64,000 nt of DNA from Colocasia esculenta. Lineage: Eukaryota > Streptophyta > Magnoliopsida > Alismatales > Araceae. The notes below the pieces were generated by a model. That model was not told the DNA's origin. It saw only the letters and a list, made by a program, of their open reading frames with translations, and searched no databases. Below, in pieces: positions 11,738 to 22,075 of the stretch. The DNA is taken from NCBI GenBank assembly GCA_014218235.1, contig CM024755.1, positions 93,848,948 to 93,912,947 on the forward strand, read 5' to 3'. Positions within the stretch are counted from its first letter, which is position 1; the number at the start of each line of letters is the position of its first letter. The position numbers were made by a program, and so were the translations under genes.

Positions 11738-13507
11738 ATGGCAGCTCAAGGATATGCTGAAGGTCAATCGGTCACCAGACCTCCATTCTTTGATGGAGAG
11801 GACTACCAATACTGGAAAATGAGGATGGAATGCTTCATTCGAGGCACAGACTTTGATCTGTGGTAGGTAATTGAGGTAGGTGATTATGTTATTGTTCCTG
11901 TTGAAGGTACTACCACTATTACAACAGCAGATAAAAATAAATTATCATTAAATTTCAAAGCTAAGAACTATTTATGTTGTGCCTTATCCAAAAAGGAATT
12001 TAGTAGAGTTTCTGCATGTAAATCTGCAAAAGAAATGTGTGATAAATTGCAGATAACTTATGAAGGAACAAATAAAGTGAAACAAACTAGGATAGATATT
12101 CTTGTTTCTCAATATGAACAATTTAAAATGCTTCCAAATGAAAACATTACTCAGATGTATAATAGATTTTCAAGCATAGTAGTTGGTTTAAGCTCTCTTG
12201 GTAAAACACTTTCTAATGAGGAAACCGTTAGAATGATACTTAGGTCTTTAACTATTTCATGGACACCTAAAGTAACAGCTATTGAAGAGGCCCGTGATTT
12301 AACCAAATTGTCGATTGATAACTTAATAGGTTCTCTCATGGCACATGAAATAAATATGGAGCGATTATCTGAAAGCTCATCTAAGAAGAAGTGTACTAAT
12401 GCTCTTAAAGTAGTAGCTGCTCCTTCCACTTCTTCTCCTTCTAGCTCAAAAATTACAGGATCTGAAGACAGTGATGTTGATGAAGTACTGTACAAACTTC
12501 AGAAAATTTTAAAGAAAAAGAAAAATGGGTCAAGAAGGATCCAAAGGAAAGAACCAGTCTGCTATGAATGCAGAAAACCTGGACATCTGAGACCAGATTG
12601 TCCAAGGCTCAAGAAGAATGGTCAAACCGAAAAATCCAAGAAGCAGCACAAGAAGTTCAAAAGAAAATCAATGGCGGCTTCTTGGGAAAATGAAGAGGAC
12701 ACAAGCTCAGACTCATCAAGCAAAAGTTCAGAGAAAGAGCAAGTAAATCTAGCCCTCATGGTAGGACTAGATGAGGTACATTCTGACTCATTTTTTAATT
12801 CCTACATAAATTTAGGGTCAGAATCTGAAGACTTGGAAGAAGTCTTTAATGAACTATACGAAAAACATAAAGGTGTTGTAAAAGAATTAAAAAATGTGAA
12901 AAACAACACTACTTGCTTGGAAAACACCAATTCTGATCTTAAATCCGAATTGGAGCAACTAGAAAAATAATTAAAGGACAGTAAAGATAATAATTATCTT
13001 TTAAATGAAGATTTGAAAATCAAGAATAATGAGATGTTAGAGTTAGAAGAAAAATTAAAAATTCTAACTGAAGAAAATCTCTATTTAAAAGAATCAGTTA
13101 GTAAATTAACTAGAGGGAAAACATCTTTAGACCTATGCTTAAAAGGGTCAAAATCTGGAAATAATAAACAAGGGCTTGGATACATATCCCTAGAAAAGGA
13201 AAAACAAGCCACAATTCCAGGTAAATATCCTCTACCAAAATTTGTAAAAGAAACCAACACATCTCAGAAAAAGAAACCTGAAATATCCAAGGTGCATCAA
13301 AATAAAAAAGTTTCTAAAAAGGTTGTTCAAATCAAGGGCAATCAAAACTGCAAAATAAACTATATTCATTGTTGCTCTCATTGTAATAAATTAGGACACA
13401 CCGTAAATACCTGCACAACAAGGCAGTTAGTATGGATCCCGAAAGGATATTTTTATGCATCTAACCATCAAGGACCCAAAAAGACTTGGGTACCTATTTC
13501 TGAATAA
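11738..13507 (+). pseudogene. A1 gag with two nonsense codons
   Basis: The 589-codon frame starts ATG at 11738 (MAAQGYAEGQSVTRPPFFDG) and ends TAA 13505-13507. It contains a UBN2-like Gag core (FKAKNYLCCALSKKEFSRVS, YEQFKMLPNENITQMY, LGKTLSNEETVR), a CCHC zinc knuckle CYECRKPGHLRPDC, an acidic Ser-rich part, a coiled coil (about 12820-13120) and a second knuckle CSHCNKLGHTVNTC near 13378. It ends GPKKTWVPISE, the motif that in SIRE-like elements lies just before protease. In-frame stops are TAG 11864-11866 (Trp is followed by Gln in A2) and TAA 12968-12970. Full-length Gag could not be made without readthrough. Confidence 0.9.
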
Positions 13508-14000
13508 GTTGTTTGCAGGGTAGCCTTGGAGCATCAGGATCAAGGATGCTCAAGGCAAGAGTGACTACCAATTCTTCATCCAAATCTCATCTGAAGAGGG
13601 AGTAGTCATAAATATTGAATGTTTATAATTGCCACTAACAATGTTTGCAAATTTTTCTTTTAAGATGTATGCAGATAAAAATCTTAAAGACTTGACAAAC
13701 AACATATGAAAGGTCAAGACCAACAAGATATGTCTTGCCTCACATAAAGGGGGAGTCTCATGCTCAGGGGGAGCCGTCACTAAGGGGGAGTTATTCATTA
13801 AATGTCTATTATTGTTGAACCCCTCAAATGGTAAGAAATTTTCTCAAAAGGGAAAGAATGCAAGGTAAGATCCTTCCTTTTTGGTCATGACAAAAAGGGG
13901 GAGAATATGTATGTTCCATGAATTTTCTGTATTTTCTATGCTTTGAGTATTTATTTCAGAAAATTCTCATAAATTTTGTCATCACCAAAAAGGGGGAGAT
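13508..14000 (+). other. 3' noncoding tail and polypurine tract of A1
   Basis: No coding sequence. The stretch holds repeated purine runs of the type AAAGGGGGAG at about 13747, 13765, 13783, 13896 and finally 13987-14000, directly before the 3' LTR; the last is the expected plus-strand primer. The same tail is present in A2 (52073-52481). Confidence 0.75.
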
Positions 14001-15678
14001 TGTTGAACCACTCTTTATTACCTTCATATTTTGGTGCTAACAAAATTTATGATGTAATTTAAATTGAACATTTTGTTTCATCTATGTCGCATCAATCTCA
14101 TAGCAAAATGATGAGTCTCACATTGATGCAATATGGCGCACGAAAATGATAAAATTGATGTTTAATCCATATACATAGATTTCAGTTCAAGTGCCAAATT
14201 AATAAGCACTACAACTATTTGGTTTTAATTGATAAGCGCCATAACGATTCGTTTAGGGCTTATAACGATTTGATAAGTGAGCGCAACGATTTGCCCTCAC
14301 ATCGATTTGCCCTTCACAACGATTCATTAAGGCTCACATCGATTTGACTGCATAACAATTTCATAAGTGATCACATCGATTTCTTTATTGATCATAACAA
14401 TTTGCTTACATAACGATTCCTTTAGTGATCACATCGATTTCTTTGATCACTGTAACGATTCATTAAGAATTATAACGATTTGCTTAGTAGCACACAACGA
14501 TTTATTTACAAATGAGTAGCGACTCTTCACATAACGATTTCATAAGTCATGCTCATAACGATTTCTTCATGAAGTTTGTTCAAACATAGATTGCCTTTAT
14601 ATTTCAAATGTGTTTGGCACCTAAGTGAAAAGTCAAATATCTTCTGACAAAAAAAGCTGCATGCGTATTTCAGAGTCTTGTTAGAAAAAGATATAAACTA
14701 CTATTTTCAGCATGACAGCAGAAACACAGTAGCATGCACTGTTATCTTGTAAACACTCTTTTATATTAACACTCTCTTCTATGCTTACAGACCTCAAAGA
14801 CCACCAGAGTCTGATTAAGACAAATGAAGAGAAGATCAGCAACGATTAGAAGAGCCCTAACGGATCTCTTCAACGGATCTATTCAAAAGCCTCTCATATA
14901 AAAGATGAAGCATGGCTGAAGAAATAGATACAGCTTTCCTGAAAATCCTTAAAGGAGTGTACATCCACTGAGGAACCTCAACGCCACATACACTCAACGA
15001 AAGAGAGAAAGAGCCTGAGCCAAGAAGAAGCAAGCAAAAGTGTCTGAAGCATTCAAGCATCTTGAAGCTTTCTTTTCTCTCTTCTTTCTCTCTCTGAGCT
15101 GATTGTAATTTTTGGGAGAGAGTCTTTTGGTTGAGAGTTTCTGTGTCAAATTCCATTCTTGTAGAACTCTCATCCATGTTCTTTCTTTTCTAAAGAAAGA
15201 CTTTTGTCCAACTATAGGACTATATACTGCTTAGAACCCAGCTAGGGGTTTGTGTCTAGCAGAACCGCACTGGGGTTTGTACCAGGAGGTTTGCTTCTGA
15301 ACCTATAAAAGAAGTGGGCTGCCTTCTTTCCCGGGAAAGAGAAGAAGACCTGATGGGGTATCTAGGGTGTGTTGTTCCCTTCAGTTGTGAAGGAAGACCA
15401 GCTGGGGTGCTAGGTGTTGTAAGGTCCTTGAGGGGGACTGTACCCTTGGTTAGTGAAATCCCAAGAGGTTGCTTGGTGACTGGACGTAGGACTTCCATAT
15501 AGGAAGGGCCGAACCAGGATAAATTCCTTGTGTCATTTCTGTGATTGTCTTTTTCTTTCGCACTGCTACTCTTCATCACACTAACACTAACCAAACTTTT
15601 AAGTGTTCACAGTTTTGATTTCAGAAATCAGAAAACCTATTCACCCCCCAACTTACTGTCGTACCAAGTGGACCAACA
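14001..15678 (+). repeat. 3' LTR of A1
   Basis: Same length and layout as the 5' LTR, with AACGATTT/ATCGATTT motifs at 14205-14575, TATA at 14897-14904 and a hairpin cluster from about 15235. It ends GACCAACA, followed by the duplicated GATCG. Confidence 0.92.
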
Positions 15679-15683
15679 GATCG

Positions 15684-15695
15684 TCCGTGAGCCAT
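15684..15695 (-). pseudogene. first codons of the Tat gag
   Basis: ATG is at 15695-15693. Three further codons and part of the next precede the A1 insertion; with the duplicated GATCG counted once, the frame runs on into 9996. The start follows the primer site by only a few bases, as usual in Tat elements. Confidence 0.7.
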
Positions 15696-15706
15696 GGTTG
15701 TTGTCG

Positions 15707-15724
15707 TTCCCACAGACAGCGTCA
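15707..15724 (-). promoter_or_regulatory. degenerate primer binding site of the Tat element
   Basis: On the minus strand it reads TGACGCTGTCTGTGGGAA, four bases from the LTR end and followed by ACGACAACAACC before ATG. Tat elements typically have TGGCGCCGTCTGTGGGAA here; two positions differ. Confidence 0.75.
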
Positions 15725-15728
15725 AAAG

Positions 15729-16564
15729 TGTGAGGGTGCTTTCCTGTTTAGGCTAAAGGCCAAACAGACCTCCACTTGGAAGAGGGAAGACGATCGCCGG
15801 TGCGGACAGACACCTGCAAAAAAAAAACCAGATCAGGGGGGCCGGTGGAAGAACCGGGGTGAACCCTCTGATGCTTAAATCAGTGCGGGACTAGAGAAGC
15901 TTGAAGGAACGGGGGTTCTCATGTGTGTTGCGCGAGGCAAGTGTGAGTAAGATCACGTACCTCTGCATGGAGGCTTACCTGAGTCTTTTATAGGCAGGAG
16001 TGCTAAGAGAGAGGGACGAAACGTCCTTAGACAATGCCGGAAAGGGCACATCGGTTAGCGCCCTTGATGGGGAGTTACGCATTGAGGCTCCCGTTGAGGG
16101 GCCCCGCGCTTAATGCCCCCTAAAACGTGGGGCACGTGTCGTGCAGCTGTTATAACCGTTGTGCAGTCATAAAAGGGGCTGCTTAGATGCTTCTGGGTAA
16201 CAGATGCTAAACAGGTAGCCTGTCCGGAAGGCCACGATTGCCATTCGGTAACCAATGCTAACTGTTCGGCGACCGTGCCAATTGTTCGGGGGCTGGTTCC
16301 CGGATGTAGTATATGCCAGCAGGACTACTGCAGACTCTGGGCAGAACATGTTCGGTAGGCCAGGGCTTGAATCGAACATGCTGAGGGTTGTCCGGAGATC
16401 GTCCTCAGGATCCTGTAGACGCTAGGGTGCAAGAAGCGTGTCTGGGATCCTCTGGCTGATCCGGAGGACACATGGCGCCTTGCCTAAAGGCCACGTCCAA
16501 CGGTAGGATCTTAATAGGCCATGATGGGCCCTGCAGGCCTAGGTGGCCAGAAATGGCCACCACA
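15729..16564 (-). repeat. 5' LTR of the Tat element (836 bp)
   Basis: On the plus strand it runs from TGTGAGGG to CCACCACA, giving TG...CA on the minus strand. A TATA sequence is at 15985-15992. The partner LTR is outside the window, so the right boundary rests on the CA end and on the change of sequence character at 16565. Confidence 0.75.
15985..15992 (-). promoter_or_regulatory. TATA box of the Tat LTR
   Basis: TATAAAAG on the minus strand in the context GCCTATAAAAGACTC, about 255 bp from the LTR end nearest gag, a plausible promoter position. Confidence 0.6.
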
Positions 16565-16829
16565 GTTTCCACTAAATTGATTTCATTTCACACGCTATAC
16601 TAATCTTTATTTTTGTTTAAGTGTGTTTCAGAATTAACCATATTAACAGAAATTGCGAAAAGTCCTATTCACCCCCCCCCCTCTAAGACATCTACAGCAC
16701 CATCTAGATCCAACGCTACAAACGAACACTAACCATCATGTTTTAGTGTTTGAGTTTTTAACTTTAATAAATCTCATTTAAGCAACCATTCACTCCTCTT
16801 TTGGGCTTGCTAACTAGGCAACAAGAAAG
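16565..16829 (+). repeat. fragment of a copia-type LTR 3' end
   Basis: The sequence ends like other copia LTRs here: CCTATTCACCCCCC at about 16664-16680 and CTAACTAGGCAACAAG at about 16809-16824. The primer site that should follow is not recognisable. The Tat element inserted next to or into it at 16565. It is an old fragment with no coding sequence. Confidence 0.45.
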
Positions 16830-17319
16830 ACCTTTGTCTCGATAAGGTTGGGAGGGAGTTTTTGTAAGGGAGAGTGAGAAAAGTTCTGGAAGCATGATCG
16901 CCGAGGGCAGAGGCTTCCCACACATGAACTAGTGAAGAGGCTTGCTTCTGGACTTGTGGAAGATGTGGGTTCATGTTGCAGACATCCAGGAGGGCTGAGG
17001 TAGTAAAATCGAGCTGAGGAAAATCACCAATTTGGCTTGGCTGAGGAGGGCTTCATTGACCAAATTCGATCTTTAGGGAGTTTTCTTCGACATAAATAAT
17101 TTAGGGGTTTCATTCGTTTGCCTATCATGTAAGGTTTTATGATTTTTGTCTATTTTTACTTCATGTCTTAGACCCCCAAAGTTCTGTTCCTTCCAGTATC
17201 AGTGTGCATGTTTTGCAGACAAGGATTTGATGGCAACATGTGCCGCTATTTAGTTCATGGGTTGACGACAATCTATGTTGCCTCCAACACCCATTAAGGG
17301 CAATACCCTTGCCGTTAAG
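16830..17319 (+). repeat. fragment of a Tekay-type LTR
   Basis: It resembles 44440-44900 of the solo LTR at 44097-46698: TTTGGCTTGGCTGAG, CTTCATTG, AATTCGATCTT, TTAGGGGTTTCAT and GACCCCCAAA occur in the same order. It ends in an inverted repeat TTAAGGGCAA/TTGCCGTTAA (17294-17318) and is cut at 17319 by element D. Confidence 0.65.
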
Positions 17320-18112
17320 TGTAGGATCGAATAAGCAGGGTGAATAGATCTAGAGGGGGGGGGGGTTGAATAGATCTATTACCAATCACAGCAGAAGCTT
17401 AAGCAATTTCAAAAATTACTTCAGATTGTAACTCAATTCAGTGAAATCCATACTAATCTGATGTGGGTGTGTAGTTGATGTGTGAGACAATCAGACAGAC
17501 AATGTGTGACCGAAATCCCCATGCATACATCTATCGAAGAGACAATTAGCAAACAACTACACAAAATTTTTTTAGGTGGTTTGGAAATCACATAGTGATT
17601 TCTACATCCATCCCTCACACTATGAATCACACTACTCAATGAAGTTGAGTACAACATACACAAAAGCTCGACGACCCAAACCACACACACACATAAGCTC
17701 GACGGCTAAAACCACACACAAGAGCTTGATAGTTCAAACCATAGACACATAAGAGCTCAACGGCTCAAACCACACACACACAGTCAGACACACTCTCCGT
17801 TTGCACAGAACACTGTGCAAATGAATCAACACTTAGAAACACCCACACAGACGACGAACATTTGCCTGTGCTCTCAAGTTAGAGAACAACTGGACTTCAA
17901 TAAAGCTTGAAGATCTTGACACCTCACCTCTGAGATTGGATCTCTAGATCTGGAAGGAGAATGAAGGATTCACAAGCTTCTTCTCCTTCTTCTTCTTGTC
18001 CTTCTTCTTCCTGGCAGTGCTACTTTGTTCCTCTTTCTGGGCACTCACTTTTTTTTCCCACTTCTTTCTATACTCCTTTTTTTAGCCGCACCTTTCACAA
18101 AGGACAAGGGCA

Positions 18113-18120
18113 TATTTATA
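18113..18120 (-). promoter_or_regulatory. TATA box of D 3' LTR
   Basis: TATAAATA on the minus strand, between the U3 array and the leader hairpins, the same position as in elements B and C. Confidence 0.6.
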
Positions 18121-18429
18121 GATAGATGTCCAAATCTCATACCTAGGAGTGCGTGAGCACACACTTTAGGGTTTTTCGTACACCCTTTAAGTTGTCACGT
18201 GCTCCATTTGTACCGCACACAAAGAACCCCAAAATTAGTGGAACATTTATGAAACGTCATTTAATTGAAGCAATTTAACTTCATCATAATGTATGACACA
18301 AATGCATCCAAACATTTAATATAGACACGTGTCATATTTTCATTGAGCAACAAATGATGAAATTAACAATTTAAAAACAATATATAACTTTAAATGTCAA
18401 CAAATACATATGAATGGTTGAAGTGAGCA

Positions 18430-18905
18430 TTTCAACCGACAAAGACTAAAATAGGACATCTGAAGTCATAGAGCTTCAACTAGCAGAGATTAACACATGA
18501 ATATGCGAAGTCTCAACACTTCGACTGGACAACTGTAAATCGGGACATCCGAAGTCAAGGTGCTTCGGATGGTGGAGATACAATGTGAATATACGAAGTG
18601 CCATTACTTTTACTAATCAAGTGTAAATGTGAACATCTAAAGTGTTGGTCGAATTTTGTCTTGATCGGTTGAAGTGACTTTCTCATATCTGAAGCTTAGC
18701 TTCGTATATGACGAAGTTCGACTTAGTCTGACAAAGAACAAATGAGTACATTCGAAGTCATAGTGACAACTGTGTCTTGATCGGTTGAAGTGACGTCGTC
18801 ATATCCGAAGTCCAACTTTGTATATGACAAAGTTCTATTTTGACTGACAGACAACAAATCTGTACATCCGATGTCTATGCTTCGGCTGACTACGACCAAA
18901 TGTGA
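18430..18905. repeat. degenerate palindromic array in D U3
   Basis: Many diverged copies of a unit close to ACTTCGGATATGACGAAGT, for example around 18690-18720 and 18800-18835. The same unit is arrayed in element B and LTR E. Confidence 0.65.
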
Positions 18906-19127
18906 ACATCTGATGTTCATTTTAGCAAGATTTCAAAATAGTCAGTCAATCTATGAATTGCGAACATTATTTAAAGGATATGCAACATGAAAGCACTTAT
19001 GTTCATCACAAAACAATGACGTTATGATATCAATAAGATGAACCATAATTATGTCAACATCAAATCAAATCAAAACAATCATTATCAAAACAATGATTAT
19101 GGTTATTCACATAACCAAAACTCAACA

Positions 19128-20162
19128 TTCTCCCCCTTTTTGATGATGACAAAATATTCTCAAACAACTGAAATTTCTCCACCTTTTTGACAACAGCAAA
19201 AAGACAATCTCTCCCCCTTAATCAAGGACAAGTGTAGTCACCCTCTGTACAAAATGCTCTCCCCCTATGATGGTACCAATGGAGTAAGTTGAAAAAGAGA
19301 ACACACACATGTGATACCAAAGAATATGAATGGGTAGAGATCAAAGTATGAGTGACATGAAAGCAAGGAGTGGAATTGGGAGATGGATGTATAAAAAATG
19401 ATCAGAATTTATGAGATCCTAGATATTAAAATATGAGAGAGAAATTATTGTCTCTTGTGATTGAGCAACAAAGTTTAATAAGAAAGACACATTCAATCAC
19501 AACATATGTCAAAGTTTTAATAACCTAAATGTATTTAAAAGGATGAAGCAAATGTGATTGAAGGTGACCTATATGAGTTGACAAAAGTGTTTATCACATG
19601 AGTTTAGTAGCTAAACATTTAACACAATGTAGAATAATAACTCTAAACTCAATTTTCATGAACTTCATCTAGGTCAGTGTTTAGTCTATCCTATTTACAC
19701 TTGAATTTTTCTTTCATTTTTCTGGAGAGAATATAAGAATAACTTGGTGAAATCTCACTTTTCAGTGCAAGAGGCCACATTTATCGTATGCAAGACCCCT
19801 GATTTCTCAGGGGTTTAACCTTAATTATCTTATACAGAGTTGAAACAATTGTTTATCACCTTTGACATGAGCCAAAACACTTGATTAAGTGAGATGAGCT
19901 CGGTTACTCAGTGATAAAATGAAGTTTTTATTGCTCTGTCTGTATGTCTATATTTTGTTTTTAATTTCTTTTTGAATTTTATAGAAACAAATTTACATTG
20001 ATTAGAATAGGCATAATCATGAGTGTAGAAAGATTATTCTTAACATGTGTTAAAGATAAAGCTTGAAAACATACACATATTAAACACTAAAGCTACACAT
20101 ATGCCTATAAGTGTTTTGCAACTCAATTTAAATGAGTTCATCATTAAAACATTGGCATGAAC
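19128..20162 (-). other. polypurine tract and 3' noncoding region of D
   Basis: No reading frame of note. The minus strand has AAAAAGGGGGAGAA at 19128-19142 next to the LTR and further purine runs near 19182, 19210 and 19260. From about 19430 on it is clearly related to 22180-22900 in element C (AGAGAAATTATTG, GCAACAAAGTTTAAT, GTGACCTATATGAGT, TTATCTTATACAGAGTTG). It also holds a perfect hairpin CCCCTGA/TCAGGGG near 19797-19814. C is inserted at 20163 within this region (duplicated TGAAC 20158-20162). Confidence 0.7.
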
Positions 20163-20491
20163 TGTTAGGAACAGATGGGTGGAAGGATCAGATCTAGAAG
20201 GGGGGGGTGACTAGATCTAATGCCAATTAACGTGGAAGCTTAAGCAATTAAAAATTACTTCTAATCAGAGATCAAGTCACCCAATTAATTTACTGATCTG
20301 AAGTGTGATTTGGGTGTGTGAGCAAATCAATTAGTAGTGTGAACGAAATCCCTATGCATGCATCTAGCGAGACACAAAGGCAAACCACAAATCAAACCAA
20401 TGCACAGAGGATTTTTAGGTGGTTCGGAAATCACCTCCAGTGACTCCTACGTCCACCCCTCACACAGTGAGGCCACACTACTTAAAAACCT

Positions 20492-20688
20492 TGAGTACAA
20501 CTCACACAGGAGCACGACGACTCCAAACACCCTTGAGCACGACGACTCAAGAAACACCTGGAGCACGACGACTCCAAACTGAGCACGACGGCTCAAACAA
20601 CAACCGGAGTACGACGACTCCAAATTGAGCACGACGGCTCAAACCGCACAGTGAGTGCGACGACTCACAAACCAGAGCTCGACGGCTC
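20492..20688. repeat. array of nine mini-hairpins with co-varying arms
   Basis: Units have 3-5 bp arms and a near-constant 8-base loop CACGACGA/G (5 bases in the first unit). Arms in order are TGAG/CTCA, GGAG/CTCC, TTGAG/CTCAA, TGGAG/CTCCA, TGAG/CTCA, GGAG/CTCC, TTGAG/CTCAA, GTGAG/CTCAC and GAG/CTC. The arms change between units but stay complementary. The array lies 500-700 bases downstream of the TATA box, so it would be in the transcribed leader. The 5' LTR carries it at about 27459-27655. Confidence 0.88.
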
Positions 20689-21189
20689 AGAGTACAAAAG
20701 CTAGATCAAACACAAAAGAGATCAGATCCTCTAGCAATGATCTGATTCAAGACAGATTCGTACACAGAGATTTGTGCAGAACTTCATGCACAAACATCAT
20801 TGACGAAATAAGGAAGAACAAACTCTGAGATGAGGGAAATAGATGTAGAAAGAGTGTTCTTCGATGAAGAGGCCTTGCAGACGCTTCAATTGAGGAGCCT
20901 TGATGAAAATCGATGGAGATTCTCCTCAAATGGCGATGCTCTGCTTTGATGGCATCTGAAATGCCAGAAATCCTTCTTCTCCTGAGCCTCTTCAGTTGGA
21001 TCTGCTCCCTTGCCTTGTACAGAAACCTTCCCTCCAGGGATTCTCCTTGATTCCCTTGTCCTTCCTCTTAAAAGGATGGCTTGCAGCTTCTGGAGATGGA
21101 GACAGATCTGGAGAACCCCCTTTGGCCGCCAAAAGGCTTCTTCTAGAAGTGTATGGGCTCTCTTTTCTTTGGGGTACAAGGAACATGGG

Positions 21190-21197
21190 TATTTATA
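21190..21197 (-). promoter_or_regulatory. TATA box of C 3' LTR
   Basis: TATAAATA on the minus strand (GGCTATAAATACCC). The matching region is deleted from the 5' LTR. Confidence 0.65.
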
Positions 21198-21308
21198 GCC
21201 CCATATGTCCATAAAGTGCTTTGGTGTGCATGGGCACGGAACCCTAGGTCAAATCTGTTAAATCCCAAGCATCCACGTGTACAGAGAAATTCACGATTTT
21301 GACTTTCA

Positions 21309-21530
21309 GCCGGAGTGTGTCGACCTGCCCTAATCTAGTGTCGACCTGCTGTTCCATTTCTGCAAACTGGTCTGCTGGAAACTGGGTCTAGTGTCGACCT
21401 GCCCTTCTGGAATCTGGGACTAGTGTCGACCTGCTTTGAGCTAGTGTCGACCTGCTGTCCCAGTTTGGCAACTGAGTCTTCTGGAATCTGGGACTAGTGT
21501 CGACCTGCTTTGATCTAGTATCGACACTAC
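21309..21530. repeat. CTAGTGTCGACCTGC array in C U3
   Basis: About seven copies of a 15-20 bp unit with the palindrome GTCGAC, separated by Gln/Trp-codon-like spacer words such as TTCTGGAATCTGGGA. The 5' LTR has a rearranged version at about 28042-28225. Confidence 0.8.
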
Positions 21531-21840
21531 CAAGACAAAAATGTGTGAACCTGAAAATTTAACACATAAACCATTAGTATAAGATATTATCATTAAAATA
21601 TGAGATATTAAACATCAGAAACATGTTGTTTAAGCATTATTGTGATATGTATAAGATGTATAACATGTTCAACATATCATCATCAAAATCACAACATGTC
21701 ACAATATCTCATCATTAAAATCACAATATGTCATCATCAATATCACAGTATGTCATCATCAAAATCAAGGTATGAGTGATGTTCATTGGATATCATTAAA
21801 TTACAACTTTAGGAAGTTCCAAAACACACTCAACCCAACA

Positions 21841-22075
21841 ATCTCCCCTTTTTGATGATGACAAAACATATGCACAATCTCGCAATATCTTGACTCCATT
21901 TACTGCAATAATTCCCCCTTTGACCATATACACACTTTGACCTTTCTCCTTTAAAGAACTTTCTCCCCCTTTGAAGGCTTTTTCTCCCCCTTTTTGGTTG
22001 GCCCTTTTTTCCCCCTTTTTGGAAGGCCCTTTTCTCCCCCTTTTTGATGTGCCCTTTTCTCCCCCTTTTTGACAG
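21841..22075 (-). repeat. polypurine tract and amplified tract copies
   Basis: The minus strand has the primer-type purine run adjoining the LTR (21841-21853). Between 21902 and 22068 come about six more purine runs of the form AAAAAGGGGGAGAAAAGGGC, in near-tandem order. Only the LTR-adjacent copy is in the standard priming position. Confidence 0.75.

Larger units (their letters stand above)
9997..15678 (+). mobile_element. gag-only copia-type element A1
   Basis: This is a complete non-autonomous element. Two LTRs of 1678 bp each (9997-11674 and 14001-15678) flank a primer site, one gag frame and a polypurine tract. The target duplication GATCG is at 9992-9996 and 15679-15683. There is no protease, integrase, RT or RNase H, and the structure matches A2 (48548-54174), so the lack of pol is a family trait rather than a local deletion. 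It sits inside the first codons of the Tat gag. Its LTR pair differs at more sites than A2's by eye, so it looks older. Confidence 0.92.
1..16564 (-). mobile_element. Ty3/gypsy Tat-lineage retrotransposon, 3' end outside window
   Basis: The minus strand reads, from right to left, LTR (15729-16564), primer site, gag, protease, RT, RNase H, a second RNase H and integrase. The second RNase H before integrase is the hallmark of the Tat lineage (family knowledge). A 4.0-kb solo LTR and the 5.7-kb element A1 split it; removing them brings back the reading frame across both junctions. Stop codons, frameshifts, an integrase deletion and a mutated RT active site show that it is dead. The left LTR lies beyond the window. 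The 5 bases right of the 5' LTR are GTTTC, the expected half of its target duplication. Confidence 0.88.
17320..19127 (-). repeat. 3' LTR of D (1808 bp)
   Basis: Bounded by TGTAGGATCG on the left and ACTCAACA on the right, followed by the complement of a polypurine tract. Near its left end are a G-run (17357-17368) and the CTAGAGGGGGG context. A 7-bp hairpin GAAATCA/TGATTTC (17584-17590, 17596-17602) precedes a CTACATCCATCCC box. Degenerate GCTCGACGGCT units lie at 17665-17775, TATA at 18113-18120 and an array of CGGATATGACGAAG-like units at 18430-18905. Confidence 0.85.
20163..21840 (-). repeat. 3' LTR of C (1678 bp)
   Basis: From TGTTAGGA to ACCCAACA. It contains the hairpin TCAC/GTGA at 20431-20443 followed by CTCCTACGTCC, the hairpin array 20492-20688, TATA on the minus strand at 21190-21197 and a U3 array of CTAGTGTCGACCTGC at 21309-21530. 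Confidence 0.92.

Noticed and set aside
17357..17368. G homopolymer as a telomere-like or quadruplex array
   Set aside because: It is a single run in the common CTAGAGGGGGG context near copia LTR ends; similar shorter runs occur in the other LTRs.
20492..20688. CRISPR-like array of short repeats
   Set aside because: Units are 16-25 bp without unique spacers of constant size, no cas genes, and the locus is a plant retrotransposon LTR.
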